Below are positions 18,901 through 28,700 of a stretch of DNA of 64,000 nucleotides, one piece after another (position 1 is the first letter of the stretch; every line of letters begins with the position of its first letter). Both the position numbers and the translations under genes were made by a program. The DNA is from a virus. Under the pieces are notes generated by a model. That model searched no databases. It was not told the origin of the DNA and worked only from the letters and a program-made list of their open reading frames with translations. The stretch spans positions 1-64,000 of IMG/VR virus record IMGVR_UViG_3300012920_000026; one strand, written 5' to 3'.

Positions 18901-21200
18901 CAAATTTCTAACGCCTCATTATTATTACCATTCCTACTATTTATCTCTCTATTTAAATTATTTTTAGCAATAATATAATTTTGTTGTACTCTAAACCATT
19001 CAGGTGAATATATTAATTCACATTTTTCTTTTATATCCTCAACCCATTTATCATATTCTAGTTTTGCATTGTTACATAAATCTTGAAATAATGTTGTACC
19101 ACCCGAAACAGGTGGGGAAGTGACTACTGAAAATTCTATGTTTAATCCTTCAGTAATAATTTGATTGTTTAGTGGGTTAATTGGTGTAATATATAAAATG
19201 TCCCCATCAGATGTTCCATTTATAAAACCATCGTTATAATTTAAAAATTGATTTTGATATATAGTATTTCCAGTTAAAGTTATAAAATCACTTTTTATTT
19301 GATTAGGATAAATAGATGTGATAAATTGATTCATATAAAATGAACCTCCATCATATTTACCTTGATGTGGGTTATTACCTTCACGAATATCTATAGGTGG
19401 GTTTAATCCACCTGTTTCTCTATACCATCCACCTGCTTTTTGAAACCAAGTTGTATCAAATATAGGATTATTTTCACTATCAAAACCTATTATAACATCT
19501 TCCCCATTTGGTATTGGAAGTGGATAACCATCACTATCAAAAGGTAAATCTTTTATGTCTGAACTTCCCGTATAAATGTATAACATACTTTTAAGTTGTG
19601 GAATATTAACAGGTTTATCTGCCACTACAATATATTCATTAAAATTAACTAATGACTCTGGTGCCCCTATAAATCTAAATAAAAATTCTATAGCTTTTCT
19701 AGCACCTTTACTTTTCCATAACCAAGCCACATTCAAAATTAATCTTCTATATAATTCAATATCTATTTCTTCTAAACTCATATTAGTAGAAGTACCACTC
19801 ATTAAACCTTTACCATTACTAGGTAAAATATTTTTTAAAATATTTACATCGGTTAAAAAATTAAAATCACCAAAACCTAACATATTAGCTAAATCTTTAA
19901 CTAAACTATCAGGTGTATTATTATTTTTATTATAGGTAATAACATGTGAAAATTTTATCCCATCGATATATTTCTTTACCTCATCAAACTCAACACCATA
20001 TATCCTTAATAATTTATTTGCTTTTGCCCCATCTAATTCTAAATCTTCACTACCATCACCAGAAGGTAAAGTATCAAAACCAGTTATTACTTCAGCAGTA
20101 TATTTTCTTTTTATTATATCAGTTTTAAACTTGTCTAAATTCTCACCAATATCTATTATTGTATTAAGATAAGTTATATATAAACCGTCAAATAAATTTA
20201 GATTATATCCATCATTTAGTACTGGAAATGTAACTTTTTCTTCGCTAAATACTATTACCCCTTGTTCTGTTTCTTTAGGTGTCTTAAATGTGGCAGTATA
20301 AATGGGATATACATTTCTATTAAGTAAATTTTTTTCTAAGTCGTTTAATTGAGTAAAAAAATTTTCGCTTTTTATTTCATTAGGTTTTATAAAAAATGGT
20401 ATAGAACCTTCTCCAATACTATTTAAAAAACTAAACTGAGAAAAGTTTAAACCAGTTATTTCAGGAAATGGATTACCTTCCACCACAAATTTAACTAAGC
20501 TATTAGTAACGGTTGTAGCAGGAGTGAAATTTATTATATTTTTACTAATACCATTGTGTTCTATAACATAATCTTTATAATTAATTGTAATATTTCTTAA
20601 TGGATTTGATGTATCATCATCACTAACTCTCTTACTATCCGAAGTATATACTAAACCAAAAGGATTATTAAAATAATTTGTATTAACTGTAAATGTAGAT
20701 TCGTCCGCTAAACTATCATAAACGTATTCCGTTATATTGTTTCCACTAACCGAACCTATAACGTCTTCAACATATATTGCCGCAGGAAAATATTCTTTTA
20801 TATGTTCTAAAGAAACACGTATTTTTTCTTCTACAGAACCATATAAAACATAGGTTAAAGGATTACTATCATCTAAATTTAAACCCGCTTTTTGATTTTT
20901 TTGTATTAATAAACTATCACTTTGTCCATCGTCTAAATCATCTAAACTAAAAAAATCAGAATAACTACCTTGATTGTAAGTCTTATTTAACTTAGGACTT
21001 AAATTAGTTGTAACTTTAAAATTACCCAACGTAAATAGGGGTGTTCCACCATCATTAACAATTTGATTACCCACTAAATCATCCGCAAAATTTCTATATT
21101 CTATATTGTCTATAAAAAATTTTCTTTTAGCGTAACCAGGAACCTTAATAGTTCTATTAAAGTTATTGTTTTGATTATTATTTTGGTTGGTTGTTGGCAT
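12903..21200 (-). CDS. Giant virion protein (2765 aa), modular and cysteine-rich
   Basis: The largest gene of the window. The N-terminal part is beta-rich; near residue 490-530 lies LWKSKGARKAIEFLFRFIGA, a helix seen in baseplate-linked proteins of marine phages (my recollection, unverified). From about residue 800 there are repeated modules each starting with an acidic residue or Gln, Cys-Cys and then often Gly (near 811, 1060, 1311, 1503 and a weaker one near 2419). Long coiled coils occupy about 1180-1260 and 1700-1960. The last 110 residues are almost only Lys, Gln, Glu, Asn and Arg. It is flanked by structural genes with gaps of 11 bases on both sides, so it is a tail-fiber or baseplate-rim candidate. 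The start ATG overlaps no other gene. Confidence 0.72.
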   Translation of the reverse strand: MPTTNQNNNQNNNFNRTIKVPGYAKRKFFIDNIEYRNFADDLVGNQIVNDGGTPLFTLGNFKVTTNLSPKLNKTYNQGSYSDFFSLDDLDDGQSDSLLIQKNQKAGLNLDDSNPLTYVLYGSVEEKIRVSLEHIKEYFPAAIYVEDVIGSVSGNNITEYVYDSLADESTFTVNTNYFNNPFGLVYTSDSKRVSDDDTSNPLRNITINYKDYVIEHNGISKNIINFTPATTVTNSLVKFVVEGNPFPEITGLNFSQFSFLNSIGEGSIPFFIKPNEIKSENFFTQLNDLEKNLLNRNVYPIYTATFKTPKETEQGVIVFSEEKVTFPVLNDGYNLNLFDGLYITYLNTIIDIGENLDKFKTDIIKRKYTAEVITGFDTLPSGDGSEDLELDGAKANKLLRIYGVEFDEVKKYIDGIKFSHVITYNKNNNTPDSLVKDLANMLGFGDFNFLTDVNILKNILPSNGKGLMSGTSTNMSLEEIDIELYRRLILNVAWLWKSKGARKAIEFLFRFIGAPESLVNFNEYIVVADKPVNIPQLKSMLYIYTGSSDIKDLPFDSDGYPLPIPNGEDVIIGFDSENNPIFDTTWFQKAGGWYRETGGLNPPIDIREGNNPHQGKYDGGSFYMNQFITSIYPNQIKSDFITLTGNTIYQNQFLNYNDGFINGTSDGDILYITPINPLNNQIITEGLNIEFSVVTSPPVSGGTTLFQDLCNNAKLEYDKWVEDIKEKCELIYSPEWFRVQQNYIIAKNNLNREINSRNGNNNEALEICINTDCDGIKVIENPCDLYTMVEDNGIIYFTDEKGTQVNFDEFPQCCVAAGGQYFTYTNQQNEESFFCATEPPCPGIPIENTGEAILWQLEGLNVVPDNIIRIKPDNTSLPQYEEKCLNEAKNKTFRSEEERIKFLTDCTTKVRKEILTQISTNTGCNEFEISGCFQLTEEGEKFFGFIEDESELDGFSTKIGDKIAEFVIYDKDTNPVGYISNVAGITLSFKGLSAINYIKKLNGTVFPNYEKLYSSEVVNNPQLSLEKYVEAVRNAQPVTNFEKYFTPVDCDGTNTTYDSTVECCAYYGFDHYYVNKRNEDGTITTVVYCRDKNGDFIDQDDYDMPDPQPTEPIYDTDGRRPNTSPTITKPSKGGKSELNNPQKSIEKEIKKVEKQQREVTKKIDNSRTITGKEKSKLRLERINLEQRKIELNTQKQKNELKNTRTIKPATSKGYTKYEEGTNLNAVKSKGDTITVMSNTKGVYSKGNIGGKDGEVNTDFGSPFGNPDFQDITKWKLDNIDQYGRVTFVSVENSKTTLDWNATKDSGADLYKECCLGKGYGFGQFQINPETNQLVPYNGEPNNFTNGSIIDSCVDKSHISCEDTQDVKLILGSNGSDGFFLPTNNESNEVTIKFDYMIKYNAESLIACAGIDSCPIPLDLYTNSIYNLDCKNFIVFTEGEQIKNTLKDNILHIDTDIVPLEGETLDLTKPDKDGIPNLIPYWDSNNIQVWQTPGLQKTVTESDECCSAYGGTLVPISNWDEVNKVNVARIKEEFASNVNAINVNGNVSSWVDDDFKNIIKNLLDDNQLVSNIMDESCVNYVTFRGENYCDDFEQIITTPNVCALLTPQLIGSYSEVLKQYWKLINQLKLMEAELTICNDANLRMSNLIVEIDKEQISEEVEKNKKEKEFKKSIVDLETKHSLKKREVRDLDKQINDIVEVTTAIDSVKEENLPKIDCNLYQDQIKIIENFNIEEFCRNQTNNVSDNPDVVFTAYNTCLSNKKMELGKELKKYQELFQNCVKSNVISDELSKAEANNDIVTKNRLNSEYDITLDKLNELQSTIFCEDINEENDILRSTKEQENDIKKNVDIVSKILNVDSTTIRKGNTTDLTAPQKVEVNRVLSTQKAVSNKLKIKKQELEEELGTIQKNRLKINEEYKKEQKEKEEIIKDIKTVKNNLENQLRNTTQNKCCKETLEEVQELLRSLTKTRNDIYYDTEVLYQDWYTTRYNQYLEFVKDKMATSFEYMDELTLSFNLEVDNNTIGSIPENEVVSNLTTLPIMSNTNPIWRFNPQNYSGVVIGGSDYNSNLLEDSITVALSEQGYSGLNAIFEPKWQNFELKIPQDVLNNLNGAYPDKQFFLSLMLENYECDVCLLIDNIQINYKTYDIFPFYNTQGDGLPKLNCTIDNRKSWVYVGDSIKPVKNLPDGKCVENEVTCATPLEITTQNRLWQNLEYRYTEYDFNHSDLIINSKSAAFQIDPSKSIECDVYNFWKNINCDECPSSCSSGESVTYEGVFTYTGESTQNYELTLSATSVGSMLSDCEIYNGLLENIVEDIKENYYILTADYPSSLSAGYWDLIEKGGSIEELYIVDNDCNTQTLVIGDRKTLNSDQRLIVEEGDGTISLFGLYVYSGTTPYSGGEITEIINGVSAQTFNQTSGMTSECCTNLNTILTSSGKNGLNLDKNYIWNNSISGCTWIDLNDEGDCTHCGNTTHSSFSANSSGVTCEVVDKTICVNPLDFLEQPPSKIKVKEVFDEMVQSNLINAQNRQTISGYPTLKLFYELYLRANGCGEQHSGKLTYNNLFQFMDLIGDYWLELIEQVIPSTTIMEGCDNSGKVYRNTIFDNNKFVYKKYVLNYMDVNDNCKVSGVTQDSIGQQSVEISVEDICLGGGCLPESSKLCEEEKILIQNQITNLEEQLNILKQQKNSTELAISTVKNDLNNQKAKNIPTKQKKEQKENKRKEEQINKKEKQTESIKNKLNQEQKQKATQARQKRNKQSSNKKNSRSSRS

Positions 21201-21211
21201 TCATTTTATTA

Positions 21212-22126
21212 CTACACATCTGTTATTTCATCAAATTCCTTAGTGAAATCTGGTTTTTCCAATTCTTCCCTAACTTCATACAATGGTTTACCTGTGAACT
21301 GATCTTTTATTTCAAATAATACATACTGTTTGTAAATTTCGTTATCATAGTTATATATTGTATAAATACCATCGTCTATAGATTTTGTTTGGTTACCATA
21401 TAAGGCATATGATAAAGTTTCATCATCATGTTCTACCATTTCTACTTCCACCATAATTGGGTTAAAAAAAGTATTAGTTATTATTATTGGTTGACCTGGC
21501 TCACCAATATATGGTAATATATTTGGTTTAATGGATGGTGCGGAAGAAGGAGTTAAAGTGCAAAATACTAAATCAGAACTATCATCAAAAGAGTATGACG
21601 CTACTTGTGCCGATGCATTACTCACATTTTCAGCAACACTTAATACTCTATTATTTGATGTGACTACTCTATACAAATTTTGCATTTTTTTCTGTTCACT
21701 ATTAGTATTAGTTGATAGGTATTCCACTCTATATCCTACTAAATTTCCATTTTCGAATTTAACCTTATCTTCTCCGCTAATATTTGGATCGTTTAGTTGT
21801 AAAACAATTCCTATAATATCAGGACTACTTGATAAAACACCACATGCTTGTATTGTAGTTCTTATTTGTTTTGGTCTTATTATTATATTGTAAATACCTT
21901 TAGCTGCAAATTCATTTGTAGGTAATTTTAGAGTATACATACCACCTAAAATCTCTCCACTATCATTAGGGTTATTCGCAGGTATTAATACTTGTGTTGG
22001 ATCTAAATTAATCAGTATACTTTCACTGCTATTTTCACCTCTATTGGGACTGTAAGAATATAAAATTTCTACGTCCTCTACCGATACATCTGCCGGTCTT
22101 ATTGTTCCATAATTTCCTGTTGCCAT
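21212..22126 (-). CDS. Virion structural protein (304 aa), tail/baseplate
   Basis: Beta-rich protein starting MATGNYGTIRPADVSVEDVE. Residues about 70-125 (LKLPTNEFAAKGIYNIIIRP) and the stretch around VLQLNDP suggest a sandwich domain, and the C terminus is acidic. I do not recognise a family with certainty. It lies in a tight same-strand run of structural genes (11 and 12 base gaps) that begins at the gp25/gp6 pair, so a baseplate-peripheral role is likely. Confidence 0.62.
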   Translation of the reverse strand: MATGNYGTIRPADVSVEDVEILYSYSPNRGENSSESILINLDPTQVLIPANNPNDSGEILGGMYTLKLPTNEFAAKGIYNIIIRPKQIRTTIQACGVLSSSPDIIGIVLQLNDPNISGEDKVKFENGNLVGYRVEYLSTNTNSEQKKMQNLYRVVTSNNRVLSVAENVSNASAQVASYSFDDSSDLVFCTLTPSSAPSIKPNILPYIGEPGQPIIITNTFFNPIMVEVEMVEHDDETLSYALYGNQTKSIDDGIYTIYNYDNEIYKQYVLFEIKDQFTGKPLYEVREELEKPDFTKEFDEITDV

Positions 22127-22138
22127 AATTTATTTTTT

Positions 22139-22909
22139 TTACGTTCTTATAAATCCTCCCCTATTAGTATCAATATCATTAGTTGTTTTTATTTCACCTA
22201 ACAAAGCGTGTCTCTCAAAAATATCTGCCACACCTCTATTAATAAATACTTCACTATCAACTTCTGGTTTGAAAACCAACCCTAAATATTCTTCTTGTTT
22301 AGTTATTGCAGATAATGTTACTATATTGTCATTTATACTATTTAAATCTGTATAAAAATCTGTTTTCCTATATCTCTCTCTATTACCTTCCGAATTTATT
22401 TTATCAACATACTCATTAAAAAAAGTAATATAATGTATCCCACTACTATTAATATTGTTAGATTCTGCATTTATAACATAGTGTATTTTTTCACTATCTT
22501 GATTAATTACCCCCGTAAAAATCAAATCAGAATTACCTGTCATATCTAAATCATTGACATAAATTGGTTTTCCTGTATTTACATCTACTCTATATGAGGA
22601 AACATTTGCTATTTTACCGTCATCAGTTGTACCATTTATTCTTATAGATTCATTAATATAAAAACTAAGAGGTGCCGCAGGAAATCTACCATAAGTAAAC
22701 GAATTAAATTCACCTAAATTAGTAGGTCTTTCAGTTAAATATGGTAAAAGTGGGTTAAAAGAAAAATCAGTAAAAATTCCTTGATCTTCCATTTTTTGAG
22801 TTAAGTATACATTTACACATATATTATCATTTAATAATTTACCATAATTATCATTAGACTCTTTACTAACATAATTACTAATACATCTTTTTATTTTTAT
22901 TATTTCCAT
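22139..22909 (-). CDS. Virion structural protein (256 aa)
   Basis: Starts MEIIKIKRCISNYVSKESND and is beta-rich with a Pro-containing central segment (YGRFPAAPLSFYI). It overlaps the stop of the gene at 22909-23808 by one base, so the two are probably translationally coupled. No known motif is visible; the assignment to the virion rests on the run of neighbours. Confidence 0.6.
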   Translation of the reverse strand: MEIIKIKRCISNYVSKESNDNYGKLLNDNICVNVYLTQKMEDQGIFTDFSFNPLLPYLTERPTNLGEFNSFTYGRFPAAPLSFYINESIRINGTTDDGKIANVSSYRVDVNTGKPIYVNDLDMTGNSDLIFTGVINQDSEKIHYVINAESNNINSSGIHYITFFNEYVDKINSEGNRERYRKTDFYTDLNSINDNIVTLSAITKQEEYLGLVFKPEVDSEVFINRGVADIFERHALLGEIKTTNDIDTNRGGFIRT

Positions 22910-23808
22910 TAGTTTTTAATGTTTGGTTCTACTTGCCAAAATGTTAAATATGGTAAGTCAGATAATCCACTTTGTGGATTTAAATTTATTCCTCCCGGAC
23001 CACCATTAAATGCATTTTGCTCATTATTAGGTTCAAATCTGTATTTATATATACCATTATCATTTTTTAAAACTACTTTTAAAAATCTATTATCGTTTAT
23101 CTGATTGAAATTTAGATTATTAAAATCTGTAGTTTTTCTAGAATAATGTAAGGTAGATTCTCCTGTTTTAGCGTTTTGATATGTTACTTCTAGATATATG
23201 ACATACTCTTTATTTGGGGCGTTATCTACTAAATCTTGAAACCAATATATATAGTATCCTTCATGAACTGTTTCTGGTTCTAAAGTTGAATCACCCAAAA
23301 CAAAACTTACCGGACATTCATCTTTAGTTAAAACAAATCCATACTCATTTTTCTGATCATTTAGTATTTGTGTAAATATATTAGTAGATGCAATTAAATT
23401 ATTAGGTAATACATTTGTGTCATAATAACTAAATCTAATAAAACTATTCATAACACTATCGGTTCTACAAAACAAATCATCAAATCTAAAACCTATTTCA
23501 CCATAATAAGAAGAACCATTATAACTTGGACTGTTACTATAAAAATAACCGTTATTTGTTTTTCTAAAGAAATTTATATTGATTTTGAACTTTCTTATAA
23601 TATTCCAATTATTATCACAAGGGAAAAATCTAACTTTTTTATAGTCGTCTATTGGATTTATTGCCTTTTCTATTTCGTCATCAATTAATTTAGTCTTTAT
23701 TAATTCTGCATTATCCACAGGTGAAAAATCTAAATTAACATTTAAATTAATTGTAGTTCCTGATATATTTATATCTCTAATAGGTATTTTAAATTTATTA
23801 ACAGACAT
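22909..23808 (-). CDS. Virion structural protein (299 aa)
   Basis: Starts MSVNKFKIPIRDINISGTTI. Beta-rich with many aromatic and Asn residues, no catalytic motif. It overlaps the upstream 661-residue gene by 11 bases and the downstream 256-residue gene by one base, typical for co-translated subunits of one complex. Its place in the baseplate or fiber is unknown. Confidence 0.6.
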   Translation of the reverse strand: MSVNKFKIPIRDINISGTTINLNVNLDFSPVDNAELIKTKLIDDEIEKAINPIDDYKKVRFFPCDNNWNIIRKFKININFFRKTNNGYFYSNSPSYNGSSYYGEIGFRFDDLFCRTDSVMNSFIRFSYYDTNVLPNNLIASTNIFTQILNDQKNEYGFVLTKDECPVSFVLGDSTLEPETVHEGYYIYWFQDLVDNAPNKEYVIYLEVTYQNAKTGESTLHYSRKTTDFNNLNFNQINDNRFLKVVLKNDNGIYKYRFEPNNEQNAFNGGPGGINLNPQSGLSDLPYLTFWQVEPNIKN

Positions 23809-25783
23809 CAGTAATTGTTTTTTGATTTAATGACGAATAATCTGCACAACCACCAGGAGTATCCCTCTCACCTAATTCATAATTGCCAGAATAAGTAATA
23901 AATTTGATATCAACATCGGTAGGTTGCAACTGAGGATCTAATAAATCTACTGGTATATTACTACCTAATAAATTTATTAAATCATCCGGTGTAAATTCAA
24001 AAAAAGTAGGTTCTGAGCACAAAGCAGTGAATTTATCTTTCTCAGATGGTAATGTTACTTGTTGAGTTGTGAAGTCCACAACACATGGTGGATCTTGTCT
24101 ATAAAGATAAAAATTCTTATCAAAATATATATAATGTGCACCACTTTCAAACGGATATTCAACCCCTCTACCATTACCATCAATAAATCCAATTTCTAAT
24201 AAATCTCTCCATCTATAAATTATAGAATCTGTGGTTAATGGTTTTGTTTTTAGTGGTCCTGTTGGTAAACTTTCTGTGTTAGCAGAGTATTTTAGATGTG
24301 CATAATCAGGTATATTTAGTGTGTTTTGTGAATCACCTTCCTCAACATATTCAGAATATTCTCTTATAGTAATTGGAGTATGAGGATTATAAATATATCC
24401 TTCTCTTTTATCTACTTTTTCTGAATCAATAATACTTAAATTATCTCTATAAACAGTATTAATTCTATGAAAAACTTCTTCTAATACAATTTCACTTAAG
24501 TTTTTTTCATTATATTCTACAATATCATTATCAAACTCAAGATTGCTCTCATCTATATTTTCAAAATAATTTTGTGGGTAATTTGGTTTTCCTCCAGGAT
24601 AATTAGAACCAACTGCCCTTATATTATAATTTACTTTAACATCTTGTTCTGTTTCATAACCACCAATAATTGGCATCCAAAATCTATTTTTTATTTTATC
24701 TGGTAGATTTTTTTGTTTGTCTCTAAAAAAAACATTTTTAATGTCACTATAATCTGTATCATTATCATTTTTTACAATAGTAAAAAATAATGTACTTAGT
24801 GGTCTACCTAAGTTATCTCTTAATCCTTCTACATCAACATCTTTTTTAAAATAAAATCCCGCTTCCATATCATCAAAATAATTTACACCATATGCAGAAG
24901 GATAAATGTCATAGTCTTTTTCTTCTGTAGTTAAACATTTTAATCTTCTTACGTAATATTCAGAAACTACGTTATCTATTGACCTTTTTATTGTAGATAT
25001 TCCTTTACTGAAATCTATGTCTTGTGGATTTATATCTATAACAAATATTCTATTTAGATTATTATTTTCTTCGTCACCTAACTTAACAATATTAAAAGTT
25101 CTTTCATTAAGATATAAACCATTATTAGTATTATCTATAAAATTATAAAGTCTAATTTCATCGTCTTCTTCTAATGCATGATTTATAGGTGTTTTGAAAT
25201 AAACATACTCTCTATTATTTATGGTAACTGATCCCTTATCTATTATTTGTAAACCGTCTTTTAAACTTATGTTTCCGTTATTTTCTACTAAATTAATATC
25301 TCTACTTTCAAATGGGTAAGTAATTTTCAAAAGATAGTTCTCTTTACCATCATAATCAATCATAGACAATCTATCAAAACCAGGGTCAAAAGTTTTAAAT
25401 TGACATCTAGATGACTCATTATCATTTTGTATTTGAGCAACATCAGTATCGGGCGGTTCAAAATAACCATACCAACCATCAGTAACAAAAATACTATTAG
25501 ATCTAATAAGTTCACTAGTTACAACACCATTATCCTCAAAAATCCTTATATTTTCATTATATAAACAATTACTAACAACACTATTTAATACACCATAAAA
25601 TCTATATATGTGTGATTCTTTTCTTTCTTTCTCAAATTGTTCATAACTATTAACAACCGCCTGTTCATCACTTAATGGTAATAGTTTATTACTATTTTCT
25701 AAATTTAAAGGTATGTGTTCAGTCCTATTAACTGATCTAACTGATTTTTCTTTATTTAATAATATTTTAAATTTATCTTTCAC
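23798..25783 (-). CDS. Virion structural protein (661 aa), GTG start
   Basis: No ATG fits the N terminus: the frame starts with GTG at 25783, right after the class 2 motif, and the next Met is far inside. The product begins with a basic helix (KDKFKILLNKEKSVRSVNR) and continues with a beta-rich body. GWYGYFEPPDTDVAQ near residue 100 and the acidic C-terminal half resemble large baseplate proteins, without a definite family match. It overlaps the next gene by 11 bases and follows the 1547-residue gene by 16 bases. Confidence 0.65.
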   Translation of the reverse strand: MKDKFKILLNKEKSVRSVNRTEHIPLNLENSNKLLPLSDEQAVVNSYEQFEKERKESHIYRFYGVLNSVVSNCLYNENIRIFEDNGVVTSELIRSNSIFVTDGWYGYFEPPDTDVAQIQNDNESSRCQFKTFDPGFDRLSMIDYDGKENYLLKITYPFESRDINLVENNGNISLKDGLQIIDKGSVTINNREYVYFKTPINHALEEDDEIRLYNFIDNTNNGLYLNERTFNIVKLGDEENNNLNRIFVIDINPQDIDFSKGISTIKRSIDNVVSEYYVRRLKCLTTEEKDYDIYPSAYGVNYFDDMEAGFYFKKDVDVEGLRDNLGRPLSTLFFTIVKNDNDTDYSDIKNVFFRDKQKNLPDKIKNRFWMPIIGGYETEQDVKVNYNIRAVGSNYPGGKPNYPQNYFENIDESNLEFDNDIVEYNEKNLSEIVLEEVFHRINTVYRDNLSIIDSEKVDKREGYIYNPHTPITIREYSEYVEEGDSQNTLNIPDYAHLKYSANTESLPTGPLKTKPLTTDSIIYRWRDLLEIGFIDGNGRGVEYPFESGAHYIYFDKNFYLYRQDPPCVVDFTTQQVTLPSEKDKFTALCSEPTFFEFTPDDLINLLGSNIPVDLLDPQLQPTDVDIKFITYSGNYELGERDTPGGCADYSSLNQKTITDVC

Positions 25784-25788
25784 TATAT

Positions 25789-25796
25789 ATAAATAT
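25789..25796 (-). promoter_or_regulatory. Class 2 motif ATATTTAT within a 16-base gap
   Basis: ATATTTAT, then ATATA and the GTG start at 25783. The gap to the upstream gene is only 16 bases, so if this is a promoter, transcription would begin at or past the start codon; this argues for some other role at this site, or for a non-standard start. Confidence 0.35.
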
Positions 25797-25799
25797 TTT

Positions 25800-28700
25800 C
25801 TAAGTTATTTTTATATAACCGTTAGTATTATTACTACCCGCAACATATTCTAAATAAACATTATATGTACCAGTTTGTTTTATTGTAAAGTTAATTACTT
25901 CTGTAACTGTACTAGTAAACGCAAATAAAGGTCTACTAATAAGAGTTTCTGTATTTGGTTGTGAACCATAAGTTGATATTACGTTTGTATTTACAGGAGT
26001 TGTAGTATTATCATTATAAATTATAAATTTTCCTGTACCCGTTGTTAGGAGTGGCATACCAAATAAGCCTGATCCTACTGATCCACTACTAATCTCTATT
26101 TTTAATTCTGCATTAGGTGAAGTAACAATTATCTTAGTAGGACTAGCCTGACCAAAATTATTTGTTTTATCAGTGGAAAACGTATTAGTATTACCTACCT
26201 CATTAACTCCCGTTATTTGATATTTAAGATTGTTTGGTATTGAGGACGCACCTCCACTATTTTTACCAACTGCTGCATTTCCATTTGGTAATGATATTAC
26301 ACCACTATTACTTAAATCTGATATTGCAGCACTTTCTGAAGCACTTGTAATAACTGCCTCACCTAAACAACTTCTAAGTGCAGTAAATTTATTTTGTCCA
26401 ATATCTCTAAATCCTGGTTGGTTATAAGTATTAGAACCGGCTTTTTCATTGTTACCTAATCCTTGTAACGTAACTTCATCAATCTTATCTGCAAAATATT
26501 TAGAAACTAATCTATGTAATGCACTTTTACCTGGCACTAAACCAAAATAATGATAATATGGTGTCTGTGAGGTTGAATATTTTACCCCAAAATTTTGTGG
26601 GTTTGTTTTATCATTAATATTAGACATATTAGGAAAATCTAAAAATTCACTAGGAAATGGGTTATTCCCTCCTTTCCAACCTGTACCATAGAAAAATTTA
26701 CCATTACTTTTTAAACCACATCTATCTCCTGTCACAAATTCATCACCATCATTAATACTATTAGGTATTAAAACACCATCTATAGAGTAATTTACTGATG
26801 GTATTCCTGATGTAAACTGTGCAGAAGGATAAACATCATAAAGATTATCAAATTCGTTCGATCCTGGTCTCATATAGTTTACTTCTAAATCGTCATTCTT
26901 AAAAGTACTAAACCTCCTACAGAAATAATCTCTAGTTTCTGAGTCATGTTCATAATATGTAAAACACTGTCCAACTTCCATACCTAAATCGTTACTATCA
27001 ATTAAATCTATACCTACTTGTGATTGTACCACACCTGCAGTAGTATTTAAACAATTTACCCTTGTACAACCAAAAGAAACATAAGCTCTAAGATTTACTA
27101 TTCCATCTTTCTCTTCCACAGAATTAACTACTATAGGATTAGCATTTTGATTTTCAAAATCATATTTTAAACCTTCCTCACTTAATCTAGAAGTTGTGGG
27201 TTCTAAATCATTAATTACAAATGGTACATCATCTATATCGCAGTATACTGAACTACCCATTTCGACTAAATCTGTAGGATATAATAAATTTGCTTTATAA
27301 TTTCTAGGTAAAGTATTATATGCCGCATCAGGTTTTTTCATAACTGATGCGTAATATATTTTACCGTCTTCCCACGCAATAATACCGTGTTTTATATTTT
27401 TATCGTTATAACTATTATGTTGTGTACAAGGACATCTATTAGTACACCCTTGAACCGCACTTTGGCAAGGATCTATACATCCAGTAGGGGGACAACTTTG
27501 TGGTTGAAGGTTGTTAGGTATGTCTTCACCTGGTTGTGTCTCAGGATCGGGTGGGGATGTAATAAAATCTGCATCTATTGAACCTGCATTATTGTTACCT
27601 AAATCTGTTTGGCAACCAACAGAGGATCTAAAATATTCTTCTTTCTCTACTCGATAAACAGTATTACATTTATTTTTATGATGTGAGTGTCCACCTCTAT
27701 TTTCCCACACACTCAATCCAGTTACGGGATCTTCAACCTCAACATAATTAGGTCTACCATGTGGACCAGGAAACGTTTTAATAGTTTTAGAATCATTTAT
27801 TCTAATCTCTATATTTGCATTATCATCAAAAGCTTGAAACACAAGTGGATCGTCGAATCGTAAAGTACAAGGGTTGGATGCCGTATCCACACCTGTAAAT
27901 TTTAAAGATTCTTTAGCATTTAGTATTGCAATATCTTCTAATACTTGCGCATTACCATTAGGTACGTATTTACCAAACCATGGGGTAACATACCTTTTTG
28001 ATCCTCTAATTCTCACTCTACATCCATTTACATCAATAATTTCTTCTTGATTTGCAGTAGTATTTTCAACTATAACCCTATATTTGTTATACGTATTTGG
28101 TGTCTGGTAGTCAGGTGCACAATCAAAATCACAGAATTTATCTTTCTTTAATTGTCCTCTTTTCTTTTTTCTCTTTTTAAGTTTATATTTTCTTTTTATT
28201 AATGGAAAGTATAACGTACCACTAACCCAATCATTATAAAATTCAAACCTTATCATATTTAACCAATTAGCGACACCCTCTAATTTACACTTAACCCACT
28301 CTTTGATTTGAGGTGTGCTACTTCCAGAACACTCTTTACAACTATTTATTTTAACAAATGTTTCATTACATACATTTCTCGCCAATGGTGTAAATATTAG
28401 AGAAGGTCTAATTGTGGGAAATGCATTATCTTCAGGACAATTTAACGCAATTAAATTAATTTTTGTACAACAAGAACGACAACAACCTCTATCCTTATTA
28501 TCTGATGGTGTACCATCAATACACAATGCACAATCATTTGTTGGGCAACCATATTTTCTATCATTACCACCACTAGTACAATTTTCGTTATCATTAGCAG
28601 TTTGACCTCCTGGCCCACTTATATCTCTACAACAACTATGTCCAGGATTGGTATCTGGAAAACATGTGTCATTACAACGTTTACATAACCACCCACCAAA

